DNA of 52,296 bases from Ferruginibacter sp. Its GTDB lineage: Bacteria; Bacteroidota; Bacteroidia; Chitinophagales; Chitinophagaceae. Both the position numbers and the translations under genes were made by a program. The stretch is from contig JACMPR010000195.1 in NCBI GenBank assembly GCA_014377385.1, positions 1 through 52,296 on the forward strand, in the 5' to 3' direction. This document shows positions 8,849 through 17,230 of the stretch, piece after piece (positions within the stretch are counted from its first letter, which is position 1; every line of letters starts with the position of its first letter). The notes under the pieces were generated by a model. That model worked only from the letters and a program-made list of their open reading frames with translations, was not told the DNA's origin and did no database searches.

Positions 8849-8950
8849 GACAATATTCAATTTTAGGCCGACATTAAAACAGCAGAAAGAAAATCTTCCT
8901 GCCGTTTTAATTTATGCGTTTTTAATACGAGCTAACAAAATGCTTCGTCG

Positions 8951-10414
8951 TCAATAGGCAACATTAAATTCTCCGTTTGTGAATTGTTTACTATTAGGAC
9001 CTGTTCCATTTAAATCAAAATATTGACCACTAAATGTACCTATGATACGATTGCCGGCAACACTGGTAACAATCACAGAAAGTGCAGGTGAAGAGTTGGA
9101 TTCGCTAGGTTGATAACCCTGGCCTGATACTGGGTCGAAATAACGGCTTGTGGCGAAACTCACTCCAAAAGGCTGTAGGTATGTACCGGGAGTAATTGCA
9201 CTTATACTATTTACGGTAAAATCAAGGTGTTCACCTGTACTTGCTGACACGTCTCCTTCGACTGCTATTGTGAAACCACCGAATAAAGGAGTGGTATCCG
9301 ATAACAGATTAACATTAAAACTTGTAAGTACCCCGTTTATTTTACACCTAAAAAAATCTGCGGAGCCTGCCGTGAAAGTGACAGGAACGCTGCAAGAGCT
9401 TGTACCCAAGGTTATGGGGAATGAAAAAATGCCGGAAGCTGCAGGAGTTCCGCTGCCTGATAGCACTATATTTTGCGCCCCTGTTGCTACCGTACCTGAT
9501 CCAAAAAAGGTAACTCCGTTTGCTGTAGCAGTTATGTTGTACAAACCAGCAGCAGTAACATTAACAGGAATGGTAATGGTATTCGAACCATCCAACGCAA
9601 GCCCTTGTACGTATGCACCCGCATTTATTGCAGTTGCGCAGGTTAACGTGCCAACAGCAGGCGGAGGTGCAGGTAAAAAAGTTATAGGAAACGTACAATT
9701 GCTGGTTCCCAGGCTTACAGGAAACGATATCGGACCTAAATTAGTTGGGCTACCGCTGCCAGTTAAGACAATGGTTTGAGCGCCTAATGCCAATGTACCT
9801 GAGCCTGAAAAAGTACAACCATTTGTTGCAGCTGTAGTTATCGCATAGGTGCCGGCAACCGTAACGTTCACCGGGATAGTAACAGTATTTGTAGCATTTA
9901 ACGCAATACTCTGGGTGTAAACTCCGCTCGTGGATACCGTTGCACAATTTAAAATGCCTTCGGTTACAGGGCCAACAATAACAGTTGTTGCGGTTATTAA
10001 AAAACTACAGCCGTTTACTCCGGGCGAATAGTTAGCAGAAGTAGCAATAGCCGGAATACCGGTTCCGAATAAAGTAATAGTTTGTGTTCCTGTGGCTGCG
10101 AATGTGCCTGATCCGCTGAACTGGATTCCATTAATAAGGCCGGTGGCTATAGTATATGTACCAACAGTTGTAACGGTGGCAGTAATTACCACAGAGTTGC
10201 TGGGGTCTAATGGCGTTCCAACTACATAATCTCCCGTTATCAACGGCGTAGCGCACAAAAGTGGAGCTCCGTCAAGTGTCCATAAAGCGGTACCTGACTG
10301 CGTGCCCCCGGTCAGGGTATTTTCCCCATTTTCCACGCTTAACTCCTTTTCACATGAGGTAAAAGCCACTGCTAATAGCAACGAGAATACAATCGATTTT
10401 ATAGAACGGAACAT
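8951..10414 (-). CDS. Repeat-containing surface lipoprotein
   Basis: I use ATG 10414 instead of the track's GTG 10456, because the protein then starts with a compact lipoprotein signal (MFRSIKSIVFSLLLAVAFTSC; lipobox AFTSC). The mature protein has about three tandem repeats of ~90 residues, each opening with a Cys-Ala-Thr ('LLCATPLITGDY', 'LNCATVSTSGVY', 'LTCATAINAGAY'), continuing with 'VTIPVNVT..GTY' and 'GSGT...GAQ.IVL.GSG.P', and closing with a Cys-containing strand ('GTSNCTFPITF'). The two Cys per repeat could form a disulfide. They look like Ig-like or bacterial adhesion-type beta-sandwich repeats. A distinct C-terminal ~140-residue domain ('FFRCKINGVLTSFN...', ending 'GEFNVAY') resembles domains found alone in small Bacteroidota lipoproteins. 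Function unknown; surface exposure is likely. Confidence 0.85.
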   Translation of the reverse strand: MFRSIKSIVFSLLLAVAFTSCEKELSVENGENTLTGGTQSGTALWTLDGAPLLCATPLITGDYVVGTPLDPSNSVVITATVTTVGTYTIATGLINGIQFSGSGTFAATGTQTITLFGTGIPAIATSANYSPGVNGCSFLITATTVIVGPVTEGILNCATVSTSGVYTQSIALNATNTVTIPVNVTVAGTYAITTAATNGCTFSGSGTLALGAQTIVLTGSGSPTNLGPISFPVSLGTSNCTFPITFLPAPPPAVGTLTCATAINAGAYVQGLALDGSNTITIPVNVTAAGLYNITATANGVTFFGSGTVATGAQNIVLSGSGTPAASGIFSFPITLGTSSCSVPVTFTAGSADFFRCKINGVLTSFNVNLLSDTTPLFGGFTIAVEGDVSASTGEHLDFTVNSISAITPGTYLQPFGVSFATSRYFDPVSGQGYQPSESNSSPALSVIVTSVAGNRIIGTFSGQYFDLNGTGPNSKQFTNGEFNVAY

Positions 10415-10600
10415 AATTAATACGCTTTTGAAAAGGTAAAAATAAGCTTTCTTCACTATTTACAGACTTCCTGAGTGAATGATTTTTGTTAACCATCTTT
10501 AATTCTTGAATATCTGTTGATGTTGCAAAATGACGAAAGCTAAAAAAACGCATTGCGCATATTTATACAGCATTTTAAAACATTTTATTTCATGAATCAG

Positions 10601-10633
10601 GTTGACATCAATTAATTAATGTCTATATATTTA
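10601..10633 (+). promoter_or_regulatory. Candidate promoter of the esterase-like gene
   Basis: GTTG, a 21-base spacer, then TATATTTA: three of four and seven of eight positions of the Bacteroidota TTTG / TAnnTTTG consensus. It lies just before the ATG at 10648. No other candidate in this gap is better. Confidence 0.4.
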
Positions 10634-10647
10634 CAACTGACTAAAAT

Positions 10648-11388
10648 ATGAGTAAAATGAAAAGAGAATTATCAGGCTGGTTTAGCCCGGCGCTTCAGAA
10701 AGAAATGCCAATCGTTGCTTATGGTGACTATGGATTTGCTTTATTGCTGGTTCCAACAGCTGCCGCAGACTACCTTGAGTACGAACGTTTTCAATTGATG
10801 GAAACGCTGGCACCTTATATCAACGGCGGCAAACTGAGGATATTCTCTATCAATAGTATTAACAATGAAAGCTGGTTAAACAATGAAATAGCAGGTGAAC
10901 ACAAAGCTATCCGCCAAAATCAATTTAATGAATACGTGTTCAATGAAGTGATCCCATTTATAAAAATAAATACTTCCAACGAAACACCCATCATAACCTG
11001 TGGTGCATCTTTCGGTGCCCTTCATAGTATGAATCTTTTTCTCAAAAGACCCGACCTGATCAACGGTGTAATTGCCATGAGCGGTGTTTACGATCTTACA
11101 GAATACACCAAAGGCTTTTATGACGACCAGGTATATTTCAATTCCCCGGCTCATTATGTGCCAAATCTTTCAGATGATTGGTACTTACACAATATCCGCA
11201 GAAGCGACCATATTCATATTCTTACCGGCAGCGGCGATTATGAAGATCCGCAGGCTTCGAGAAATTTTTCAGGCATACTCAATGGCAAAGGCATTAATCA
11301 TCAGCTGGACATTTGGGGGCATGAATGGAAACACGATTGGCCAACCTGGAGAGCGATGTTGCCCGCTTATTTAGAGCACCAATTTTAA
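10648..11388 (+). CDS. Putative esterase (alpha/beta hydrolase, esterase D-like)
   Basis: The 246-residue protein matches the putative-esterase branch of the alpha/beta hydrolases. A nucleophile elbow 'CGASFGALHSMNLFLKRPD' (G-x-S-x-G, Ser about residue 114) is followed by 'GVIAMSGVYDL', by 'LTGSGDYEDPQASR', which carries the likely acidic residue, and by 'GHEWKHDWPTWRAMLPAYL' near the C-terminus with the likely catalytic His. There is no signal peptide, so it is cytosolic. Many relatives are annotated as S-formylglutathione hydrolase-like or polyhydroxybutyrate-type esterases, but substrate cannot be assigned. It is upstream of polA by 144 bases and probably transcribed on its own. Confidence 0.85.
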   Translation: MSKMKRELSGWFSPALQKEMPIVAYGDYGFALLLVPTAAADYLEYERFQLMETLAPYINGGKLRIFSINSINNESWLNNEIAGEHKAIRQNQFNEYVFNEVIPFIKINTSNETPIITCGASFGALHSMNLFLKRPDLINGVIAMSGVYDLTEYTKGFYDDQVYFNSPAHYVPNLSDDWYLHNIRRSDHIHILTGSGDYEDPQASRNFSGILNGKGINHQLDIWGHEWKHDWPTWRAMLPAYLEHQF

Positions 11389-11532
11389 ACTGTCCATGTT
11401 GCAGGCTGGAAGATGCCCCTGTGTTTAGAAGGAAAAAGAATAAAGACTCAATAATTTCTCAATGACATATCGGCTTTGCACCACACGCAGCATTGCTGAT
11501 GATGATTTCTACAATTAATCTAATTCTAATTC

Positions 11533-14358
11533 ATGCAGAAAAAACTCTTTCTTCTCGATGCCATGGCACTTGTTTTCCGTGCGTACTATGCACTTATCCG
11601 CAGCCCGCGAATTACCAGCAAAGGCCGGAATACCAACGCTCAATTCGGTTTCACCAACACATTGATCGAATTAATAAATAATCAAAAGCCCACACACCTT
11701 GCCGTATGTTTTGATACCCACGCACCAACAGAACGCCACACAGATTTTGCAGATTACAAAGCAAACCGGCAGGAAGCACCTGAGGACATCATCTCTTCCA
11801 TTCCCGACATAAAAAAAATTATCCAGGGTTTTAATATCCCCGTGGTAGAATTAGACGGATACGAAGCCGATGATATTATAGGCGCCCTTGCGAAGCAGGC
11901 TGAAAAAGCCGGGTATGAAGTTTTTATGGTTACACCCGATAAAGATTATGGGCAACTCGTTTCCGAAAATATTAAAATTTACAAGCCGGGTTACCAGGGC
12001 GGTACGGTGGAAATAATGGGGCCCGAGGAAGTTTGTAAAAAATGGGATATTGACAACGTAGGCCAGGTGATTGATATCCTGGGATTAATGGGCGATGCGG
12101 TAGATAATATTCCGGGCATTGCTGGCGTGGGAGAAAAAACGGCGGCCAAACTTTTAAAAGAATATCACACAGTTGAAAATATTCTTGCCAATGCAGAAAA
12201 TATCAAAGGCGCACTTGGAGAAAAAATAAGGAAGGGAAAAGAGAATGCCATCATAAGTAAAAAACTCGCGACTATTATCTTAGACGTGCCGGTGGAGTTT
12301 CATGAAGAAGATTTTTGCATGAAGGACTGGAACCGCGAAGCACTGACAGAAATTTTTACAGAACTGGAATTCAAAACAATGGCAAAAAGAATTCTGGGAG
12401 AAGACATTTTCATTGCACCTGAACAGCCTGCAAACAAACAACCTGCACAAATGGACTTGTTTGGAAATACAGTTGTTCCCGTTGCAGCTGCTATTTTAGA
12501 AAAAGGTATGGGTGAGGAAGAAACTTATGGCGCCCCTTCAAAAAATATTCACAATACGCCTCATGAATATCTGATGGCAGATAATGAACAGACTATCGAC
12601 GCACTTATCGCACTTTTATCAAAAGAAAATACCATAAGTTTTGATACTGAAACGACGCACATTGATGCCAACCGCGCGGAACTGGTTGGATTGAGCTTTA
12701 GCATCAAACCCGGCGAAGGTTATTATGTACCCTGCCCGGCTGATAAGGAAGCTTGCAATAAAATCCTTGAAAAATTCAAACCACTCTTCTCCGATAAATC
12801 AAAAACGTGGATCGGTCATAACATTAAATATGACCTGCTCATGCTTAAATGGTACGAAGTAGAACTTGCCGGCGATACATTTGACACCATGCTGGCGCAT
12901 TACGTAATTGACCCGGATGGTAAAAGAAATATGGACCTGCTAAGTGCACAATACTTAGGCTACCAGCCTGTTCACATTGAAGAACTAATAGGCAAAAAAG
13001 GAAAGGGCCAGGGCACTATGCGGGATGTTGACATTGAAAAAGCAAAAGAGTATGCTGCGGAAGATGCAGACATCACCCTACAATTCCGCAATGTTTTTTT
13101 GCCAAAGCTGAAAGAAAGATCGGTGGAGAAAGTTTTTTATGAAGTTGAGAATCCTTTGGTAAAGGTGTTGACAGCGATGGAGTTTGAAGGGATAAGGATT
13201 GATGAGCATTTTCTTAATACTTATTCAGTGGAACTGGAAAGAGAGGCCAAAGCAGCGGAAGAAAGCGTTTATGCACAGGCGGGAGTTCGCTTCAACCTGG
13301 CATCTCCTAAACAACTGGGTGAGGTGCTGTTTGAAAAATTACAATTGGATCCCAAAGCAAAAAAAACAAAGTCGGGACAATACGCAACCGGCGAAGATGT
13401 ATTGCTTAAACTGGCGTCACAAAATAAGATTGTGGACGATATTCTTTCTTTTAGAGAATACACCAAATTAAAAAATACATATGTTGATGCCTTGCCGGGA
13501 CTGATCAATGTAAAGACGGGAAGGGTTCATACCAATTATGCGCAGGCGGTGGCGGTAACGGGCAGGCTTAGCAGCAATAATCCTAACCTGCAAAATATAC
13601 CGATCCGTACAGAAAGAGGCCGGGAGATCAGGAAGGCATTTATTCCCAGGGATGACCGGTACGTGTTGGTTTCTGCAGATTATTCACAGATCGAATTGCG
13701 CATCGTGGCAGCGATCAGCGGGGATGAAAATATGTGCGCCGCATTTAAAACCGGAAAGGATATTCATACCGCCACGGCCGCAAAAGTTTTCAATGTCGAA
13801 GAATCCGCAGTAACCAAGGAGATGCGTTACAAAGCCAAGAGTGTAAATTTTGGGATCATCTATGGCCAGGGTGCATTCGGACTCGCAGAAAATTTAGCGA
13901 TCTCCCGGTCCGAAGCAAAGGAAATCATAGATAATTATAAAAAGCAGTTCCCAAATATCCAGAAATACATGGATGATACCATCAATTTCGCAAAAGAGAA
14001 TGGCTACGTGGAAACATTAATGGGCCGTAAGCGCTGGTTAAAAGATATTAACTCCGGTAATTTTACCGTTCGTGGTTTTGCTGAAAGAAACGCCATTAAC
14101 TCTCCAATACAGGGCACTGCCGCCGATATGGTAAAGCTCGCTATGATCAGGATTCAGCAGGAATTCAGTAAAAATAAATTCAGGTCTAAGATGTTACTCC
14201 AGGTGCATGATGAACTTGTATTTGGTGTGTTGAAAGAAGAGCTGGAAGCTGTGAAGCCCGTTATCCTTGATTGTATGCAGCATGCGATGGTACTGCCGAA
14301 TGATGTACCGACTGACGCCGAATTAGGTTCAGGATTAAATTGGCTGGAAGCACATTGA
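11533..14358 (+). CDS. polA: DNA polymerase I
   Basis: The 941-residue protein carries all three Pol I modules. The 5' nuclease domain (about 1-290) begins 'LFLLDAMALVFRAYYAL' and contains 'GYEADDIIGALAKQAE' and the helix-hairpin-helix 'NIPGIAGVGEKTAAKLL'. The 3'-5' proofreading domain (about 340-520) keeps its acidic residues: 'SFDTETTH', 'GHNIKYDLLML' and 'YAAEDADIT'. The polymerase domain (about 560-941) shows motif A 'SADYSQIELRI', motif B 'RYKAKSVNFGIIYGQG' and motif C 'QVHDELVF'. Proofreading should therefore be active, unlike in several Pol I enzymes that lost it. It fills gaps after excision repair and removes RNA primers. The ATG at 11533 gives the standard start. Confidence 0.98.
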   Translation: MQKKLFLLDAMALVFRAYYALIRSPRITSKGRNTNAQFGFTNTLIELINNQKPTHLAVCFDTHAPTERHTDFADYKANRQEAPEDIISSIPDIKKIIQGFNIPVVELDGYEADDIIGALAKQAEKAGYEVFMVTPDKDYGQLVSENIKIYKPGYQGGTVEIMGPEEVCKKWDIDNVGQVIDILGLMGDAVDNIPGIAGVGEKTAAKLLKEYHTVENILANAENIKGALGEKIRKGKENAIISKKLATIILDVPVEFHEEDFCMKDWNREALTEIFTELEFKTMAKRILGEDIFIAPEQPANKQPAQMDLFGNTVVPVAAAILEKGMGEEETYGAPSKNIHNTPHEYLMADNEQTIDALIALLSKENTISFDTETTHIDANRAELVGLSFSIKPGEGYYVPCPADKEACNKILEKFKPLFSDKSKTWIGHNIKYDLLMLKWYEVELAGDTFDTMLAHYVIDPDGKRNMDLLSAQYLGYQPVHIEELIGKKGKGQGTMRDVDIEKAKEYAAEDADITLQFRNVFLPKLKERSVEKVFYEVENPLVKVLTAMEFEGIRIDEHFLNTYSVELEREAKAAEESVYAQAGVRFNLASPKQLGEVLFEKLQLDPKAKKTKSGQYATGEDVLLKLASQNKIVDDILSFREYTKLKNTYVDALPGLINVKTGRVHTNYAQAVAVTGRLSSNNPNLQNIPIRTERGREIRKAFIPRDDRYVLVSADYSQIELRIVAAISGDENMCAAFKTGKDIHTATAAKVFNVEESAVTKEMRYKAKSVNFGIIYGQGAFGLAENLAISRSEAKEIIDNYKKQFPNIQKYMDDTINFAKENGYVETLMGRKRWLKDINSGNFTVRGFAERNAINSPIQGTAADMVKLAMIRIQQEFSKNKFRSKMLLQVHDELVFGVLKEELEAVKPVILDCMQHAMVLPNDVPTDAELGSGLNWLEAH

Positions 14359-14417
14359 TGTATAATAAAAAAGAATACCTTAATACTCAGATTCATTTAT
14401 AACTTAAACTACATAAC

Positions 14418-14990
14418 ATGAAAAAGACAATAATAATCACGGTGATGCTTTTTGCAGCATCTTACAGTTATGCGCAAACACCCGCAGAGGGAGATGCTAA
14501 GATGAAAGCCTGGCAGGCATTTATGACACCGGGAGAAGAACACAAGATGCTTGCTAAAAGTAATGGGACCTGGAACGTAGATATGACCATGTGGATGGCA
14601 CCGGGGGCTCCTGCAGAAAAAAGTACGGCAGTCGCTGAAAACAAAATGATTTTAAATGGCCTTTACCAGCAATCTACCCATACAGGGAATTTTGGGGGAA
14701 TGCCATTCGAGGGCATTAGTACAACAGGTTACGATAATGGCAGAAAAATATTTATTTCTACCTGGGTTGATAATATGGGAAGTGGAATTATATACATGGA
14801 AGGCTCATGGGATGCAGCTACGAAAACCATTAATATGAAAGGCACACAAACAGATCCGATGACGGGTAAAAGCATGGCAATAAGAGAAATCTTAAAGATC
14901 GTTGACGACAATACGCAGTTAATGGAAATGTTTGAAGTGAAGAACGGAAAAGAATGGAAAATGATGGAGATAAAACTAACGAGGAAATAA
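14418..14990 (+). CDS. Secreted DUF1579 protein
   Basis: The 190-residue protein starts with a Sec signal peptide (MKKTIIITVMLFAASYSYAQ, cleavage after residue ~19). The mature part matches DUF1579 in length and in its strand order: 'HKMLAKSNGTWNVDMTMWM' at the start, 'STTGYDNGRKIFISTWVDNM' in the middle, then 'EGSWDAATKTINMKGTQTDP'. The family resembles lipocalin-like beta-barrels and has no established reaction. The gene starts 59 bases after polA and ends at a clear terminator. Confidence 0.87.
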   Translation: MKKTIIITVMLFAASYSYAQTPAEGDAKMKAWQAFMTPGEEHKMLAKSNGTWNVDMTMWMAPGAPAEKSTAVAENKMILNGLYQQSTHTGNFGGMPFEGISTTGYDNGRKIFISTWVDNMGSGIIYMEGSWDAATKTINMKGTQTDPMTGKSMAIREILKIVDDNTQLMEMFEVKNGKEWKMMEIKLTRK

Positions 14991-15021
14991 AACCACAACA
15001 AAAAATTGTTTTAACGTAAAG

Positions 15022-15048
15022 CCGGTATTGTAATAATACCGGTTTTTT
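15022..15048 (+). terminator. Rho-independent terminator after the DUF1579 gene
   Basis: An 8-bp stem CCGGTATT / AATACCGG with a 5-base loop is followed by six T. It lies about 30 bases after the stop codon of the DUF1579 gene on the same strand. Confidence 0.87.
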
Positions 15049-15087
15049 ATTTTACCATACCCTGTCCTGTAACATTGCCAAAAAAAA

Positions 15088-15384
15088 TCAACGTGTAGCA
15101 ACTGCATTTTTTGCAAGACCTCTTTCTTTATCCCCGCTATTATTAAATGAGCCGGTATAATTTACCAGTATATAATCGTTATTGTCGGCAGGTTGGATTG
15201 TTTCGTGCTGCCCCCTATTTATCAGCCCGATAGCAACCGGGGTAGCACCGGAAAATCCTCCCTGGAACTGGTCTGTTGCTGATGCGACAAAACGTTTCTC
15301 GATATGGGTGTATATCATCACTAGTATCGGCGTTATCACCAGCAAAGCGATCAGCTTCATTATTTCAGTTGAATAATTTTTCAT
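15088..15384 (-). CDS. Small single-pass membrane protein, unknown
   Basis: From ATG 15384 the protein has ~98 residues: a short N-terminus, one hydrophobic segment ('MKLIALLVITPILVMIYTHI', about residues 9-28) and a polar external domain with 'ILVNYTGSFNNSGDKERG'. The track's longer start at 15453 would put a non-hydrophobic extension before the segment and is less likely. No family recognised. The neighbouring genes on both sides are unrelated. Confidence 0.5.
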   Translation of the reverse strand: MKNYSTEIMKLIALLVITPILVMIYTHIEKRFVASATDQFQGGFSGATPVAIGLINRGQHETIQPADNNDYILVNYTGSFNNSGDKERGLAKNAVATR

Positions 15385-15566
15385 GTGTGCAGTTTTTTCG
15401 TGTTGGCTTGTATAACAAAGAAAACAATAACCAGGAAGCAGAGATGAATCCATTCAGCAATCGGTTAGTCGAAGCAAATGAACGGTAATGAAAATGATAT
15501 CACGTAGATCAGAGCAAAGAATACCGGAGTAATAACAAACCTTCCGGGAAGATGCGGAAAAACAAA

Positions 15567-15588
15567 GAGCTACCAACCACGGTAGCCC
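15567..15588 (-). terminator. Hairpin, possible minus-strand terminator or RNA element
   Basis: On the minus strand GGGCTACC / GGTAGCTC (one G-T pair) with loop GTGGTT is followed by TTTGTTTTT. It lies 390 bases beyond the nearest upstream minus-strand stop, so it may instead belong to an untranslated RNA or end readthrough. Confidence 0.4.
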
Positions 15589-15719
15589 TTCTAACCTAAC
15601 CTCAATAGAAATAAACACTCAATAAGAATACTTAAATAAACCTGCTTAATATTTATTTACTTACGCTAAATTTCTGCTTTGATATATGAACCTCCGGTTA
15701 CGGTGAATATTCCAGAGGT

Positions 15720-15851
15720 ATGCCGCACTCAACATCTTTTCCTGTCCACAATAATATTGACAAGCCACTGTTTCTTTTATTTGCCTTTTTAGTTGTTCTA
15801 TTCGTTTGTCACTTTATCATTTTTATAAAAGTGTTTGCTGCATTTTCATAA
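15720..15851 (+). CDS. Possible 43-residue single-pass membrane peptide
   Basis: ATG to TAA reads MPHSTSFPVHNNIDKPLF, then a strongly hydrophobic ~25-residue stretch ('LLFAFLVVLFVCHFIIFI'), then KVFAAFS. It is too short for the ORF track. A polar N-terminus followed by one membrane segment is typical of genuine small membrane peptides, but no family or ribosome-binding signal supports it and chance is possible in AT-rich DNA. Confidence 0.3.
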   Translation: MPHSTSFPVHNNIDKPLFLLFAFLVVLFVCHFIIFIKVFAAFS

Positions 15852-15975
15852 CATAAAGGAAATACTATTCGATCATCGAAATATTTTGTATTCAGCAAAC
15901 GGCTGAGGCGGATTATCTAAAGGCACATGGTCGTTATCATCCGCCGGTTCTATTTAAAAGTGCTCCGGATCCAGC

Positions 15976-16374
15976 TTACTCACTGTTGAGGCTATCTTTC
16001 AGAATCGTTAATTCCCTGGAATTTGCCACATTGTATTTTACCCTGATTATATTGCCCGGATGAACTTTAGTGTAGGCAGCAAGGCTAAGCATTTCCCGGG
16101 CATCAATTACAAAACTTTTTCCCCGCCCGGGTTGTACCTGTAACTGAATAATTGCCTGCAACCCGGCCCTGGTACGTACCCCGGTGAGTTCTATGTTAAG
16201 GACAATTGCATCAGCCTCTATATGCTTCTGCCTGAAAATAAAAAACCTTTTCTTTCTCCGTAAGAAAAATATTACGGAAATAACTATTGCTGAAATAAGG
16301 AGAGGAATGCCTGTCATAAAATAATTGCCTTCATGCTGAACAAAGGAAATATTAATTGCAGACAGGATGCGCAT
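15976..16374 (-). CDS. Small membrane protein with a soluble beta domain, unknown
   Basis: The 132-residue protein has one membrane segment at about residues 21-38 ('TGIPLLISAIVISVIFFL'), a basic stop-transfer (RRKKR) and a C-terminal domain ('ADAIVLNIELTGVRTRAGLQ', 'PGRGKSFVIDAREML', 'VHPGNIIRVKYN'). The pattern of a modified-strand domain turning on 'G..I.VKYNP' recalls DUF3592-like membrane proteins that carry a similar small beta domain. An alternative start is ATG 16317. It lies 100 bases downstream of the response-regulator gene in the same direction and may be the third gene of that unit. Confidence 0.65.
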   Translation of the reverse strand: MRILSAINISFVQHEGNYFMTGIPLLISAIVISVIFFLRRKKRFFIFRQKHIEADAIVLNIELTGVRTRAGLQAIIQLQVQPGRGKSFVIDAREMLSLAAYTKVHPGNIIRVKYNVANSRELTILKDSLNSE

Positions 16375-16474
16375 CCGGTTAATGAACGGCGGCAGGAAAG
16401 TTGCAAAGGGGTATAATGTATTTATGACGAATAACGTATGACATTAAAACTCATTCCACGACATACTCTTATAG

Positions 16475-17224
16475 TTATCGCAGCTTCAACTGCTGCAATA
16501 CATCTTCCTTTTTTCTCCTCGATACGTCTACTTTTGAGCCGTCAGTGAGTATAACAAATTCATTGTCGTTGCTAACACGGGTAATATGACGCGGATTTAC
16601 GAGATGGGATTTGTGTGTGCGGATAAATTGAAATTCTTCCAGCATCTCTTCAAAATGTTTCAGGGTTTTACTGGCGATGAACGGCCTTTTACCCACGAGA
16701 TGGATATGCGTATAACTTCTGTCTGCCTCCAGTCTGAGTATTTCATCAATCGTAAAAAAATAAACACCTTCATTAGAGGGCACGGCAATGCGAAAATCCC
16801 GGATATCTTTTTTGTCAATGTTTTGTACCAGGTTGTCAAACAGCTGCTTTTTTTCCAGTGCAGATTCTTTCTTTTCGGCGTGCCGGGAAACGGCAGCCTT
16901 TAGTTCATCCGGATCTACTGGTTTTAATAAATAATCCAGCGCACTAAAACGGATCGCTTGTATGGCATATTGATTATAAGCAGTTGTAAAGATGACATCA
17001 AATTTGGGCTCGTGTAAAGCAATCAAAAAATCGAATCCGTTTTTATGCGGCATCTCAACGTCTAAAAAAACAATGCCGGGTTTATACTCCTTCAAAATTT
17101 CCAGTGCAGCATCTACGGAATCCGCCTGCCTGGTTTCAGTTATTTCCGGGATAAAATTCGTTATATAATGGACAAGAATGTTTCTTGCTTTCTGTTCGTC
17201 GTCGATGATCAATACTTTTATCAT
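16475..17224 (-). CDS. LytTR-family response regulator
   Basis: The 249-residue protein has an N-terminal receiver domain (acidic pair D8/D9, phospho-acceptor D55 in 'IVFLDVEMPHKNGFD', Thr in 'IFTTAYNQ', Lys in 'LLKPVD') and a C-terminal LytTR DNA-binding domain ('FIRTHKSHLVNPRHITRV', ending 'VSRRKKEDVLQQL'). It starts 6 bases after the stop of the large histidine kinase gene, so the two form a cognate pair. LytTR regulators bind paired direct repeats upstream of targets; no target can be named from here. Confidence 0.95.
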   Translation of the reverse strand: MIKVLIIDDEQKARNILVHYITNFIPEITETRQADSVDAALEILKEYKPGIVFLDVEMPHKNGFDFLIALHEPKFDVIFTTAYNQYAIQAIRFSALDYLLKPVDPDELKAAVSRHAEKKESALEKKQLFDNLVQNIDKKDIRDFRIAVPSNEGVYFFTIDEILRLEADRSYTHIHLVGKRPFIASKTLKHFEEMLEEFQFIRTHKSHLVNPRHITRVSNDNEFVILTDGSKVDVSRRKKEDVLQQLKLR

Positions 17225-17230
17225 AAAAAT

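Larger units (their letters stand above)
15385..15975. other. Gene-poor region with a hairpin and a tiny membrane-peptide ORF
   Basis: About 590 bases separate the two minus-strand small genes. It holds a stable hairpin (15567-15588), a possible 43-codon plus-strand ORF (15720-15851) and otherwise AT-rich DNA. I see no tRNA or known RNA family. Confidence 0.5.

Noticed and set aside
9150-9779. Plus-strand 209-residue ORF opposite the repeat lipoprotein
   Set aside because: Its openness follows from the Ala/Thr/Gly/Val-rich composition of the real minus-strand gene; no signal peptide, motif or family resemblance.
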